Assembly (NCBI GenBank): GCA_009377575.1
Contig: WHTU01000026.1
Span: 1 to 41,781 of the forward strand
Length of the DNA: 41,781 nucleotides
Direction of reading: 5' to 3'
From: Nitrososphaeraceae archaeon
Lineage (GTDB): Archaea; Thermoproteota; Nitrososphaeria; Nitrososphaerales; Nitrososphaeraceae
The notes beneath the pieces are model-generated. The model made no database searches and was not told the origin of the DNA. It saw nothing but the letters and a program-made list of their open reading frames with translations. This document shows, in pieces, positions 8,628 to 16,908 of this stretch (positions are counted from its first letter, which is position 1; every line of letters starts with the position of its first letter). The translations under genes and the position numbers were made by a program.

Positions 8628-8797
8628 AAACCTTCTTTTTCAACGTCAAGGATTACTTTCCCAGACATCTTCTGCAACTGACTATTATCCCGTTATACTA
8701 AAGAATCCCAACATTAGACGAGGATATGATTTTTCCATACAATTCCAAAGTTCAAAAATTCCTTTTTATTCTAGTGCTCCTCAAACATGAATATACG

Positions 8798-8899
8798 ATG
8801 ACTCAGTCAAAGAAAAGACCTGATGGGATTACGATTATAGTTATTCTAGCCATAGTTGGTGCCAGGCCTTGTATTATAATATGTCTTCCCCCTTATTAG
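8798..8899 (+). pseudogene. N-terminal relic of a small membrane protein
   Basis: The frame from ATG 8798 gives MTQSKKRPDGITIIVILAIVGA and stops after 33 codons. The beginning matches the N-terminus of the intact membrane protein at 33459-34010 (SIKRPIGVTIISILTIIGG): a KRPxG box followed by the first membrane helix. After the helix the resemblance ends and the frame closes. The rest of the gene is missing, apparently replaced by the unrelated frame at 8869-9330. Confidence 0.5.
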
Positions 8900-9330
8900 T
8901 GGAACAAATATTATCACTGTCATCAACTAGTCAAAATGCAAACTGGTATAGATACAGTAAGGATGAGGATGAGACATTACTCTTAGATGAAGCCGAACAG
9001 GCGTATAATAGGATTGTAAATGCCATTACAAATGACTTCATTAATGGGATGCCAACCGATATAGAGTCAGCATATCATATACCACAAGTACCTAACGTAA
9101 ATGATGATCTGTCTACGGCAGGAGGGGGAGCCAATCACGAAATTTTTGATACTAGAGACTTGTCCCAGGTTAATTTCTTGTATAATGATATTACATTTCA
9201 AGTTTATCCTGGTCTAAAAATTACAAACGAGCGAATTAGTAAAACAAATAACCGGCTAAGAGAAGATGAATCAGAATCCTGCGATCTTCTTTACCTGATG
9301 GCGATGAATGATAACCCATCACCTCTGTAG
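8869..9330 (+). CDS. Hypothetical acidic protein (153 aa)
   Basis: An open frame starting with TTG at 8869, or ATG at 8881 (MSSPLLVEQILSLSS). The product is polar and acidic, with no membrane segment and no family that I recognise. It contains SKDEDETLLLDEAEQAYN, a Gly run (TAGGGAN) and a C-terminal RLREDESESCDLL. It overlaps the end of the membrane-protein relic in another frame, so it may be the body of a gene that lost its proper start. Codon use looks normal for a coding frame. The function is unknown. Confidence 0.4.
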   Translation: MYYNMSSPLLVEQILSLSSTSQNANWYRYSKDEDETLLLDEAEQAYNRIVNAITNDFINGMPTDIESAYHIPQVPNVNDDLSTAGGGANHEIFDTRDLSQVNFLYNDITFQVYPGLKITNERISKTNNRLREDESESCDLLYLMAMNDNPSPL

Positions 9331-9648
9331 GTATTTGTTTGTCGGCACATATGGAAAAGCAACATTGTTAATTATAATATGCATTAAGTATTCAAAGGGA
9401 TTTTGTTACTGCCGATTTTGTCCCACTACTTAACGCCATTGTTATCTATTCTTAAGGACCACTAATTTAAATACTCATTTAGCAGAGCCTGGCAATATTA
9501 AACCCTGTAATAAAGCTTAGTCTGTGGAATTGTAACTGATCCGTATGGGACTGATGGGAAAGCTACTATCACAGAGCTTTCTTGAATAATACAGATTACT
9601 TAAACTAGTAAACTAGGCATGGCAATAAGTGAATTAGAATAAAGAGAG
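9331..9648. other. Non-coding stretch with a short coding-like scrap
   Basis: No full gene. Around 9525-9580 the plus strand reads GIVTDPYGTDGKATITELS before a stop, which looks like a piece of a former protein gene, but it is too short to place. Confidence 0.25.
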
Positions 9649-9720
9649 TGAGTAGTCAGGAATCGAACACTGAGGAGGATTACAGATCTGTAGGCCTTAC
9701 CCCAATACCAATTCTACTCA
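9649..9720 (-). tRNA. tRNA-like element, probably a degenerate tRNA
   Basis: A 72-nt segment on the minus strand has perfect 7-bp complementary ends (TGAGTAG at 9714-9720 with CTACTCA at 9649-9655) and a box-B/T-loop sequence GTTCGATTCC in the right place. The T stem pairs only with a one-base bulge (TCAG/CTGA). The D arm does not pair well. The anticodon region carries a 12-nt palindrome, TACAGATCTGTA, instead of a normal 5-bp stem. No anticodon can be assigned safely. It may be a decayed tRNA gene, an intron-altered tRNA or an integration-site relic. Confidence 0.4.
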
Positions 9721-9928
9721 AGTTAGTATTCGCATTTTCCATATTTAAATCTCAGTATCAAAAAGATAAGTTTGCGTCGCCTTACAATCGATTAATTTTA
9801 GTTAGTTAGAAAGGCAAAGTTTGCTTTACTTGAGAAAGGTCCTTCAGTGTTAAATGTGAAAGGAATAGAAGGGAAATTAGAGGATACTCGAAGCCTACGA
9901 ATAAGTCAATGATTCTAGCGACCCTAAC

Positions 9929-10492
9929 TTATTTTGCAATAATGTTATATTTTACATCTTGTGCGAAAGCTGGTTCTACACAACCCACATCAGGACAGCT
10001 CAGACTTGATCTGTAATGAACCGTGTGATTGCCTGCTGTAAGTGGTTCAGTTAATATGTAAAACCCGTCAGCTACAACTTGGGAAGGTCCTCCTTCCGCT
10101 ACTCCAAAAATTCCATTGTCAGGAAAAATGACTTGAAAAGGTTCCGTGGGCTGAGTTCTATATTTAAGGAGATCGTCGTACGTATATTCTTCATTATCTA
10201 TCTTTAGATACAGACTGTTAACGCCATCCTGGTCCTTCTTTGCAGCATCACGTAGATCCTCTACGGATGCACCAGGGATCTCTTTATCAGACATCTCTAC
10301 TTCCATTACTGGTATGAGAAGACCCTTGCCTGGGGGAACAGTGCAGATTCTTTCAACCTTACCCTCTCCAGGACTTAAATAAAAAACTGACGAATTCGTA
10401 TTAGATTGACCCATCAAACACTTATCTCCTGTGTTATCTTCCATGGGGAAGAAAGAATAAGAAAAGTACAGGGCTTTATACCTTTGCCACAC
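9929..10492 (-). pseudogene. Secreted protein lacking its signal peptide (truncated 5')
   Basis: The 187-aa frame has the core of a widespread family of exported proteins of unknown role: a Cys in DNTGDKCLMGQS, a strand with VFYLSPGEGKVERICTVPPG, and KGLLIPVMEVE (about 23-68). The C-terminal part has a Cys pair (SCPDVGC). Known relatives, as I recall them, start with a signal peptide and a Trp-rich segment. Here the only start is a GTG at 10492, five codons after an in-frame stop, and no signal sequence precedes it. The 5' end overlaps the tail of a RidA relic. The gene was probably cut by a rearrangement. Confidence 0.5.
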
Positions 10493-10640
10493 ACCTGATC
10501 TCGATCATGAGTTCAGGAAAAGCAAGATGCTGAATTTGTACTATAGTACTTGCAATGACAGGAGTACCAGAAAAGATTTCTTTTCTGCATTTGACGGCCG
10601 CGGCAAATGCTGCATCCATATCAGTGACGCACAATCTTTC
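10476..10640 (-). pseudogene. RidA (YjgF) family C-terminal fragment
   Basis: Fifty-four codons reading ERLCVTDMDAAF, then PVIASTIVQIQHL, then ELMIEIRCVA, ending in TAA. VTDMD, (P)xxAST and xIEIxCVA are the conserved C-terminal landmarks of RidA, the enamine/imine deaminase family. The N-terminal half is absent. The fragment begins directly after the TAG stop of the hemerythrin gene and in the same frame, and its end overlaps the start of the truncated secreted-protein gene. It is a relic joined at this point to other sequences. Confidence 0.65.
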
Positions 10641-11099
10641 CTAATCTGCTGCTTCAGCTCTTAGTGCTAGAGGAAAAACTATCGCCTCTTCTTCTTTGAA
10701 ATGTTTTCTTAAGTTACTTACAAATTCATTCAAGTCATTCCTTGCTTGTTCATATTCATCTGGATCTGAAGATGTAGATACCTTCTCGATCGTAATTATC
10801 CTATTCTTGAGGAAATTCATCACCCAATTGTGTTCTTGTATAATCTTGATAGATTCAGCAGATTCTTCTTTTGCTTTATGCATGATAACCCGCATTAGTC
10901 TTGCCTCTTCTTCAACTGCATGATGAATGATTTCGTCGCTAATGCTTCGTATTATTTCTGACGCAAGAGTAACGCTATTATCCTCAATACTTGTTTTTAC
11001 TTTGACCAAGTTCGATTCAAACTTCCTATGCTCTGATTTTAACCGTTTAATCATTTCTGGTATCGGTTCATCAAAGTTTATCTTGCTAGCGGAAGCCAT
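10641..11099 (-). CDS. Hemerythrin HHE domain protein
   Basis: A 152-aa four-helix bundle with the metal ligands of the HHE cation-binding family: His24 (SEHRKFE), His59/His60 with Glu63-65 (IHHAVEEEARL), His74, His90 (QEHNWVM) and His133-Glu137 (RKHFKEEEAIVFP). These bind a diiron site used for O2 or NO sensing, storage or iron handling. The start is ATG 11099. The stop is followed in frame by the RidA fragment, so the native C-terminus may have been altered. A signal-peptide ORF overlaps the start upstream in another frame. Confidence 0.8.
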   Translation of the reverse strand: MASASKINFDEPIPEMIKRLKSEHRKFESNLVKVKTSIEDNSVTLASEIIRSISDEIIHHAVEEEARLMRVIMHKAKEESAESIKIIQEHNWVMNFLKNRIITIEKVSTSSDPDEYEQARNDLNEFVSNLRKHFKEEEAIVFPLALRAEAAD

Positions 11100-11266
11100 G
11101 ATATCATTTTACAACTACTCCTACAAACAGATATTCTATTTATTGCCTTCTTGTTGTTGTTTTGATTTTGCGCGAATGCTTCAGTGTTTATGATTATTAT
11201 TGATATGATGCCTGCTAGCACTATTAATGTCGTCATCATCATAGCTGATGTATGTATGAGAGGCAT
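11078..11266 (-). pseudogene. Signal-peptide ORF, probable 5' relic of a secreted protein
   Basis: A 62-aa frame from ATG 11266. Residues 9-33 are a clear signal peptide (MMMTTLIVLAGIISIII, then NTEAFAQ), followed by NQNNNKK. After that the sequence loses character and stops inside the start of the hemerythrin gene. AFAQ followed by Asn-rich sequence is the normal export signal in this genome. It could be a short exported peptide, or the detached N-terminus of a secreted protein such as the one at 9929-10492, which lacks one. Confidence 0.4.
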
Positions 11267-11503
11267 AATGAATGGAATGATCTATAAACAATATAAGTGT
11301 CTTCATTACATGCATATTCGCTATTTGTAAAAACAGTGCCTAGTTGTTTTTCTTATTTCGATACGTCAGATAGAATTAATGAATAAGTGGATTTAAATAT
11401 TCATAATTCGCTCGCTTATTTGAACAATTTTACTCACACCACTCAAAATATTCTCTTAATTCTTTTAATTCTCTTCGCTTAGTGTAGTTCGGATAAATTG
11501 GAT

Positions 11504-12127
11504 TTACGTAATTGCTGACATCACTAATTCCGTTAGTCGGTGGATCAAGTTTACCAGGGCCGTCTGGAAGAAGTCCCTTCCAGGTTCGAGCAATAATACA
11601 TAGATTGTCCTATGAATCATTTGGTTCCTATAACCTTGAAAATCGAAATACCAATGATCTGGATTAATTTGGTTAGAATTCCTCCTTGGCAACTCTGCTC
11701 TGACATATTTAGCGAGATGATTATTCTTGACATCTAACTTACATCTCATACAATGCTTTCTCATTCCATCACGATGGCCGTGATCTATTGCGACTTTATG
11801 GAACTCGATACAGAACCCATTTATTTGGTTGATTTCATGTGCTATCGCATCCAAAGTACTCGCAAGATTGACAATAATATTTTCCATCATACCTCTTTTC
11901 AAGAGTGTTTTTGCGTGACTTGGGCCAAGGTTATACGCTTTGTTCAAAACTACCACATGGAAAAAAGCTAACTCGAGTTTATATTTGACAGTACTATGGG
12001 CAAGTAATAAGATCTTATTATTAGCAAAGTTTGCATTATTTTTAATTTTGTCGTCAATTTCCTTCCATTTGGGCATCGAGCTAGTCAGTACGTTATCGAT
12101 ATCTTCGCCGAAGGTTAAGCCCATCAA
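11504..12127 (-). CDS. HEPN-like protein with RxxxxH motif
   Basis: A 207-aa all-helical protein. Near the C-terminus it has YRNQMIHRT (Arg167, His172), which matches the RX4-6H catalytic motif of HEPN-domain RNases. Two long helices before it (about 40-65 and 80-103) fit the helical bundle. A His/Cys-rich loop in the middle (HGHRDGMRKHCMRC, about 116-129) might bind a metal. HEPN proteins act in toxin-antitoxin and other defence or RNA-processing systems. No nucleotidyltransferase antitoxin lies beside it, so this one seems to be solo. ATG at 12127; a second ATG follows directly. Confidence 0.5.
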   Translation of the reverse strand: MMGLTFGEDIDNVLTSSMPKWKEIDDKIKNNANFANNKILLLAHSTVKYKLELAFFHVVVLNKAYNLGPSHAKTLLKRGMMENIIVNLASTLDAIAHEINQINGFCIEFHKVAIDHGHRDGMRKHCMRCKLDVKNNHLAKYVRAELPRRNSNQINPDHWYFDFQGYRNQMIHRTIYVLLLEPGRDFFQTALVNLIHRLTELVMSAIT

Positions 12128-12373
12128 AACGCATCAAGAAGCATAATCCATGAGTATATATGTTATGCATCCTATGACTAAAATGATCGCTATAGTTATC
12201 GGAAGTCTATTCCATATTGAAAAGTTAACGTTTTACAGTTATTGACGACCTAAAATTGTGGCAAATATGTGTTAGAAGTAATCTAATAATCTCCATGAAA
12301 TTCTATTGTAAGAATATCATATCATCCATTAGTACCGTTCCTTCCTTCAAACGGAGCATAAAGATACAATCTT

Positions 12374-13285
12374 TTATGAAGGCAACCTTGCTACTTTAAG
12401 GATTGTGCCTAATACCGTTTTCGTTACAGAGCTTAAATAATTCCAGTCGATAAGAGATGCAGTATCAGAGGTGTCGTGATAATGAGGATTCAGATCTTCC
12501 TGACCCGAACCGTCGTAAGCTCCTATTACTATAGAGCCTTCTTCCTCAAAGGGTTCGTAATCACTATCATAAATCGAGTCTAATCTATACTGCAAACCCG
12601 CATAACGTGACATCCCTCACATTATATTTCCAAACTTTACAGAATCTGCATCATTCTCTCTGACTTTATTATAACGCAGTTTAGTATTGTTGTCTCTTTC
12701 AACTATCACTGATCCAGGATTTAGTTGAGGATAACCAACCATATCCAAATTTATGAGTCTATATTTGGAGACATTATTATTTTCTTTCAGAAATTTTGCA
12801 TAGTGCTTTGAACCCAATAACCCTTGTTCTTCGCCCGAAAAGAATACAAACTGTAAATTGCAGTATAGTTTTTGTTTGTGAAGTATTCGAACTATTTCTA
12901 AGATGGCGCTCACTCCACTAGCATTATCATTTGCTCCGGGAGCTCTTGAAGTAGAATCACGAAGCTTTTTCACCCTTGAATCATAGTGAGTGCACACAAT
13001 GATAACACATTCATTATTAATTCCGTCTTTTTTACAAACAATATTTTTTAAATCATAATCATCACCGTCTATGTTCTCTCTATACGTATGGAAAGAGACG
13101 TCTTGGTATCCCATAATTTTAAATTGGTTCTTTAACCATTCTGCAACTTCATTGATATATTTCGACCTGGTATACCTAGTATGGTATGACGAAATTGTTA
13201 TTAGATTAAATTTTATATTATCCGAAGAAACCTCTCTTAACAACGATTTAATTGCATCGTCGACTTCTAGTTTTTTGGTGGACAT
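12374..13285 (-). pseudogene. M28 family zinc aminopeptidase, interrupted by an in-frame TGA
   Basis: Two same-frame pieces of one M28 peptidase. The first (13285-12617, 222 aa) has the zinc ligands His100 (CTHYDSR), Asp120 (GANDNASG), Glu152/153 (SGEEQG) and Asp181 (NLDMVGYP). The second (from 12613) has SDYEPFEEEG and the last ligand in HYHDTSDT, then a C-terminal helix. They are separated by TGA-GGG, and ATG 12613 restarts the frame. The homology runs straight through, so a single nonsense change explains the break. There is no signal peptide, so the parent enzyme was cytoplasmic. It may still be made as two parts, but the zinc site would be split. Confidence 0.75.
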
Positions 13286-13316
13286 GGGAACTTGGGTGGG
13301 TGAGGGACTGGTCTAA

Positions 13317-13840
13317 CATAGGTGGCCTTTATTTTATACAGTAGTGGATAATGTCGAGATCCACGCATATGAATTTACGATATATCAAGACGCATTTATG
13401 CATTTCAAAGCTCATGCAATACATCTAATCCACAATACTCAAGTGTACCACCTAAGATTAAACATGAGGTAACACTAAGGCAACAAGGAAAACTGTAACA
13501 AAAATGCCTTCTCATCTTGAACATATCTTGATATGTATCACGGTTGGAAGCTCATACAGATTCGGCATTACGCAGATAATCTACAATGTTGTCGTGGGTA
13601 TTTAACTACCCCACGAATTACTAGATATGGCTCACGTATGTTAGAAGTAGCTTACTTCACATATTTCGATTGGATTATTTTCCTTTTTGCGGCTGGGAAG
13701 AGATCTATTTTTTTAAATTACTCTGGACTATTGTCGGTAGAATACCATACAAGGTATGTATCTGGAGCAACTCATCTGTTATGATTGGTATTGATATTAT
13801 TAGTATTTCTTAAATATATCTATACAGCGTATTAATATAC
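13317..13840. other. Non-coding stretch
   Basis: An 83-codon ATG frame (13533-13784) lies here, but its composition is not protein-like and I do not call it. A small hairpin, CATAC-aag-GTATG, is at about 13745-13757. A TATA-like run (aaatatatc, about 13812-13820) fits a leaderless start for the next gene. Confidence 0.35.
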
Positions 13841-14482
13841 ATGTCATTTGGTTTTGGAAAGAATAATAACTTATCAATAGAATCACTTGATAATGATGAT
13901 TTACAAGAGATTAAGAAAATTCGTGAGATGTTAAATCCATATGAAGAAGTACTCGTTGTTGCACGCCAATCCCGTGTGAGACCTGGTGGTTCAGCTGTTA
14001 CGCCCAACATAATCTATGCGACAAATAAGCGAATAATCATTAGAGATCCTTACATGATGGGGATTAAGGAGAATATAATAGATATTCCATACGATGTCAT
14101 AACAAGTGTGAAACTCGATAAGGGATTATTATCATCTACCATAAGATTCGAAGCCCCTGCATTGGTAGGTTCAAAACGGCTCGGAATGATTGATGGAATA
14201 GTAGGTGGAGAGAATGACCATGAGGGAATGATTGAAGCAATCCCAAAGAGAAAGGCAGAAGATGTAATTCAGGTAATTCGATCTGGAATGCATCATACCG
14301 GCTATACCCAAGATGAAACTCAAATCGCTTCTCATCATCAACCATCTAATATTAATAATCAATCTTCAATTGCAGATGAACTAACAAAGCTAGGGAAGCT
14401 AAAGGAACAAGGTATAATTACTGAAAAAGAATTCGCTAAACTAAAAAAAGACTTGCTTGATAGGAAGTCTCCAGTCCAATAA
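13841..14482 (+). CDS. PH-domain protein with C-terminal SHOCT motif
   Basis: A 213-aa protein. The first 140 residues form a bacterial-type PH domain, with a strand and turn pattern including NIIYATNKRIIIRDPY (about 56-71) and IIDIPYDVITSVKLDKG (about 78-94). After a Gln/Ser-rich linker comes a SHOCT motif (IADELTKLGKLKEQGIITEK, about 176-195, then EFAKLKKDLL), a short oligomerisation helix pair. Such PH/SHOCT proteins are common and mostly uncharacterised; roles in stress response or membrane association have been suggested. The gene ends 15 bases before the Kelch gene, so the two are probably co-transcribed. Confidence 0.75.
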   Translation: MSFGFGKNNNLSIESLDNDDLQEIKKIREMLNPYEEVLVVARQSRVRPGGSAVTPNIIYATNKRIIIRDPYMMGIKENIIDIPYDVITSVKLDKGLLSSTIRFEAPALVGSKRLGMIDGIVGGENDHEGMIEAIPKRKAEDVIQVIRSGMHHTGYTQDETQIASHHQPSNINNQSSIADELTKLGKLKEQGIITEKEFAKLKKDLLDRKSPVQ

Positions 14483-14497
14483 TAAGAGTTCAATAAT

Positions 14498-15490
14498 ATG
14501 CCAAGATGTATCTCATTTTTCGCATCTTCGATTCTGTCGATTATCTTCATTATTTTCATCACTGTGTCCATTTATAGTGTTCACCCTTTGTTGTCTCAAC
14601 AGCCACCACCGACAAATTCTAATTCCTCTTGGATGACAGGCGCATCTATTCCAACAGCCCGATCTGAGATTGCTGGGGCGGCTTTAGATGGAAAGATCTA
14701 CGTTGTTGGTGGGTTTGATAACAGTGGAAGAAGCAGCGATTCAGTCGAGGTTTATGATGTGATTGCCGACAATTGGACAACAGGAGAATCTTTACCTGAA
14801 CCATTAGACCATACAGCAGCAGCGTCATTTGGTGGAAAACTGTATGTAGTGGGAGGCGGATATCTGAACAGAGCTGGCCTTTCAGATAAATTATTCATAT
14901 ATGATCCTTCTACTAAAAGCTGGACTGAAGGAGCAAATCTTCCTAGCGCTCGTGGTGCGCTAACGGCCAATTTCGTCAACGGAATTTTGTATGTAGCGGG
15001 AGGAGTCGATTCAACTGTCACCTTAACTAGCACCCTAGCCTACGATCCAGCAACAAATATGTGGACGGAGAAAGCACCAATGCCAACTGCAAGAGAACAC
15101 CTTACGTCTGCAGTAGCTGATGGCAAGCTATACGTTCTTGGCGGAAGAAGTGAAGGCATGTCTGCTAACGTCAACTCTAACGAAGTCTATGATCCAAACA
15201 CAGATAGTTGGATATTACTAGAACCAATGCCATCCCATAGAGGAGGCCTAGCCTCTTCAGCAATTAACGAAACGATATATGTCTTTGGCGGGGAAGAACC
15301 TTCTGGAACATTTGACAACAATGAAAGCTATGATATAACAACTAACAAATGGGATCAGGGGTTGGCAATGCCAACTGCTCGACACGGTTTGGTAGCTGTT
15401 GCTTACGACGATAAAATATACGTTATCGGTGGCGGTCCAAATCCTGGAGGCTCAAGGAGCAGTGCGAACGAGATATTTCTTCCTCATTGA
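14498..15490 (+). CDS. Secreted Kelch-repeat beta-propeller protein
   Basis: A 330-aa exported protein. Residues 1-35 are a signal peptide (ISFFASSILSIIFIIFITVS) and a short Gln/Pro linker follows. Six Kelch repeats then fill residues about 47-325. Each has an IYVVGG or LYVVGG strand (KIYVVGGF, KLYVVGGG, ILYVAGGV, KLYVLGGR, TIYVFGGE, KIYVIGGG) and a W about 20-25 residues on (NWTTGESLPEP, SWTEGANLPSA, MWTEKAPMPTA). Six blades make a complete propeller. Such propellers bind proteins or sugars, or carry galactose-oxidase-like activity; no active-site Cys-Tyr pair is visible, so binding is more likely. It follows the PH/SHOCT gene by 15 bases. Confidence 0.85.
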   Translation: MPRCISFFASSILSIIFIIFITVSIYSVHPLLSQQPPPTNSNSSWMTGASIPTARSEIAGAALDGKIYVVGGFDNSGRSSDSVEVYDVIADNWTTGESLPEPLDHTAAASFGGKLYVVGGGYLNRAGLSDKLFIYDPSTKSWTEGANLPSARGALTANFVNGILYVAGGVDSTVTLTSTLAYDPATNMWTEKAPMPTAREHLTSAVADGKLYVLGGRSEGMSANVNSNEVYDPNTDSWILLEPMPSHRGGLASSAINETIYVFGGEEPSGTFDNNESYDITTNKWDQGLAMPTARHGLVAVAYDDKIYVIGGGPNPGGSRSSANEIFLPH

Positions 15491-15493
15491 TAA

Positions 15494-15730
15494 TCAATAG
15501 CGGTATTGGGACTGCATTAAACACAAAAAATACAAGAGCAAGTAATTTCTCTCAGCATACACTTTTAGGCCGGCAATTACAAGTTCATTTCCCACAACCC
15601 AAGCATTATGTCCAGGTGGAGTTAAAGCAGCATCTACAGGATCAAATTCTTCTTCAGCACAATCATTCATCACTACTTCAATCTTGCCAGAAAAATGGCG
15701 TACTGAGTATGTGGTGCTTGACATATTCAA
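15494..15730 (-). pseudogene. Decayed copy of the cupin gene
   Basis: The frame holds ISGK-like FSGKIEVVMNDCAEEEF, then PPGHNAWVVGNE. These match the intact cupin at 35532-35891 (ISGRIKVVMDDGAEEEF, PPGHNAWVVGNE) over about 55 residues, with clear DNA identity in the same region. The N-terminal third, including the first metal-binding motif, is missing, and the C-terminus has diverged. The substitutions within the conserved part (Gly to Cys, GPGD to DPVD) would harm the fold. It is a truncated paralogue. Confidence 0.75.
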
Positions 15731-15753
15731 ACTAACTAAAAGAAAGTTGGGTT

Positions 15754-16134
15754 TTATGGAACAATTATTCCAGAAGCAGACAACGCTTCATTGACTTCAT
15801 TCATTATCGCTTCTACCAATTGGCTTGTCGGATCGGAATCTTGTTCAGTTGTTGTCTGCCCGCTGTTAACGTCGTTAGAATCGGTCGAGTCAGTAGAATC
15901 TTCTGTGGCTTCATCTGATTCTTCGCTGGGTGTTATAGCTTGTTGGTTGTCACTGCCAGGGCCAGTATCATGTGAACTATCTATGGCATCATCATTACTA
16001 CCAAATTTTTCTGGAGCTGGAGTAATCTGTGCAAACACTGACGTCTGAGTATCTGCAGATACGCCAAGAATGTTTGTGCATATTAGTAGAAGTCCGGATA
16101 ATATTCCATATTTAATATATTGAGTGTGCATCAT
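15754..16134 (-). CDS. Small secreted Asp/Ser/Thr-rich protein
   Basis: A 126-aa protein with a signal peptide (KYGILSGLLLICTNILGVSA, about residues 8-27) leading to SVFAQITPAP. The same cleavage region (IFAQITPAS) is seen in the secreted protein at 31823-32644. The mature part is acidic and low in complexity (Ser, Asp, Thr, Glu and Gln runs), with a short hydrophobic/amphipathic end (QLVEAIMNEVNEALSASGIIVP). It is likely exposed on the cell surface or released. It sits between the two decayed paralogues (cupin and coiled coil). The function is unknown. Confidence 0.6.
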   Translation of the reverse strand: MMHTQYIKYGILSGLLLICTNILGVSADTQTSVFAQITPAPEKFGSNDDAIDSSHDTGPGSDNQQAITPSEESDEATEDSTDSTDSNDVNSGQTTTEQDSDPTSQLVEAIMNEVNEALSASGIIVP

Positions 16135-16271
16135 ATTGTTTGTAAAGTATACTACATTGACAAATCTATATTTCAGTTGATTAGGTTTTATCTTATAATT
16201 ATACTATAATTGATTTCACTTTTGTCTTTGTATTTGTACGCTGATCTCCGATTCCATGTATTGCAACTTAT

Positions 16272-16710
16272 TTAGATGTTTAGCTGTTTTCGCAAATGGA
16301 TTACTTGCAGAAAGTTATTATTGGTTTCTGCTATCTCCATAGCGCGTACTTTATCGCCATATTTCAGATCAGAGAGACTCCCCAAAATGCTTTCGAATAT
16401 ATCTATCTCATTCATAAGGACGTCTGAATCTAGAAGGTTATTCAATTCATTAAGCTTCAAATGTTGAGTTTGAATTCTTTCCTTGAGTCTATTTTCAAAT
16501 TCAATAGTATTTACTAACTCCAATCGCTGATCTGAATTTATCGTCCCGATATAATAATTTGAGCTGAGTGAGGAGAGGGTGATATGTACCAGACAGAGAA
16601 TAGATGACATCAGCCCCGTCTCGGCAATGGCAACATTTTGCTATAATGGTGTCGTTCATCAATGCACATAGTTCAGTGCGATAATTATTCTGGATATCCA
16701 AGTCACGCAC
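16272..16710 (-). pseudogene. Decayed copy of the coiled-coil gene at 36203
   Basis: Two overlapping frames give one protein broken by a frameshift near 16545-16560. The upstream frame (from GTG 16710) has CCHCRDGAD. The downstream frame has IEFENRLKERIQ, LLDSDVLMNEID and LGSLSDLKYGDKVRAMEIAE, which match IEFEDTLQERVH, LRESDILINEID and LGRLSDLKDGDKVRAMEIAE in the intact gene at 36203-36730. The region before 16710 continues as 30-bp repeats that encode charged coiled-coil residues interrupted by stops. It is a degraded paralogue, probably not functional. Confidence 0.65.
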
Positions 16711-16809
16711 TAGATGTCTTTCTTTATCTTCCTATTTCTCTAGATGTCTTTCTTTATCTTCCTATTTCTCTAGATGTCTTTCTTTATCTTCCTATTTCTC
16801 TAGATGTCT
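16711..16809. repeat. 30-bp tandem repeat, three full copies plus a partial
   Basis: Exact units at 16711-16740, 16741-16770 and 16771-16800, each starting tagatgtctt and ending cctatttctc; a fourth begins at 16801 and diverges after nine bases. Thirty bases are ten codons. On the minus strand, in frame with the GTG at 16710, each unit reads EK-stop-EDKERHL. The copies are identical, so the expansion is recent. Confidence 0.9.
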
Positions 16810-16818
16810 CTCCTGTTA

Positions 16819-16908
16819 TTTTGAAAAAATAAATATTGTTAACTATTGTTAACTATAATGCGTATATCTTATCTTTTGAAAAAATAAACTATTGTTAACT
16901 ATAATGCG
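16819..16908. repeat. 55-bp-spaced direct repeats with GTTAAC sites
   Basis: Two blocks recur with a near-constant offset: ttttgaaaaaataaa at 16819-16833 and 16874-16888 (offset 55), and aactattgttaactataa (plus tgcg) at 16841-16862 and 16887-16908 (offset 46). The first copy has an additional attgttaa unit. GTTAAC palindromes lie in each. The second copy runs directly into the hairpin at 16904-16924. Confidence 0.8.

Noticed and set aside
10927-11193. Plus-strand frames across the hemerythrin gene
   Set aside because: Antisense shadows of a gene with all HHE ligands.
12617-12619. TGA in the M28 peptidase read as selenocysteine
   Set aside because: The position is not a catalytic Cys site in M28 peptidases, no SECIS-like hairpin was noticed, and selenoproteins are known in methanogens and Lokiarchaea-type lineages, not in this group.
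13533-13784. 83-codon frame MYHGWKLIQIRHYAD
   Set aside because: ATG-started, but unusual composition, no domain-like pattern, no promoter; probably chance.
16711-16908. CRISPR array
   Set aside because: The 30-bp units are head to tail with no spacers, and the neighbouring blocks occur only twice; no cas genes are present.
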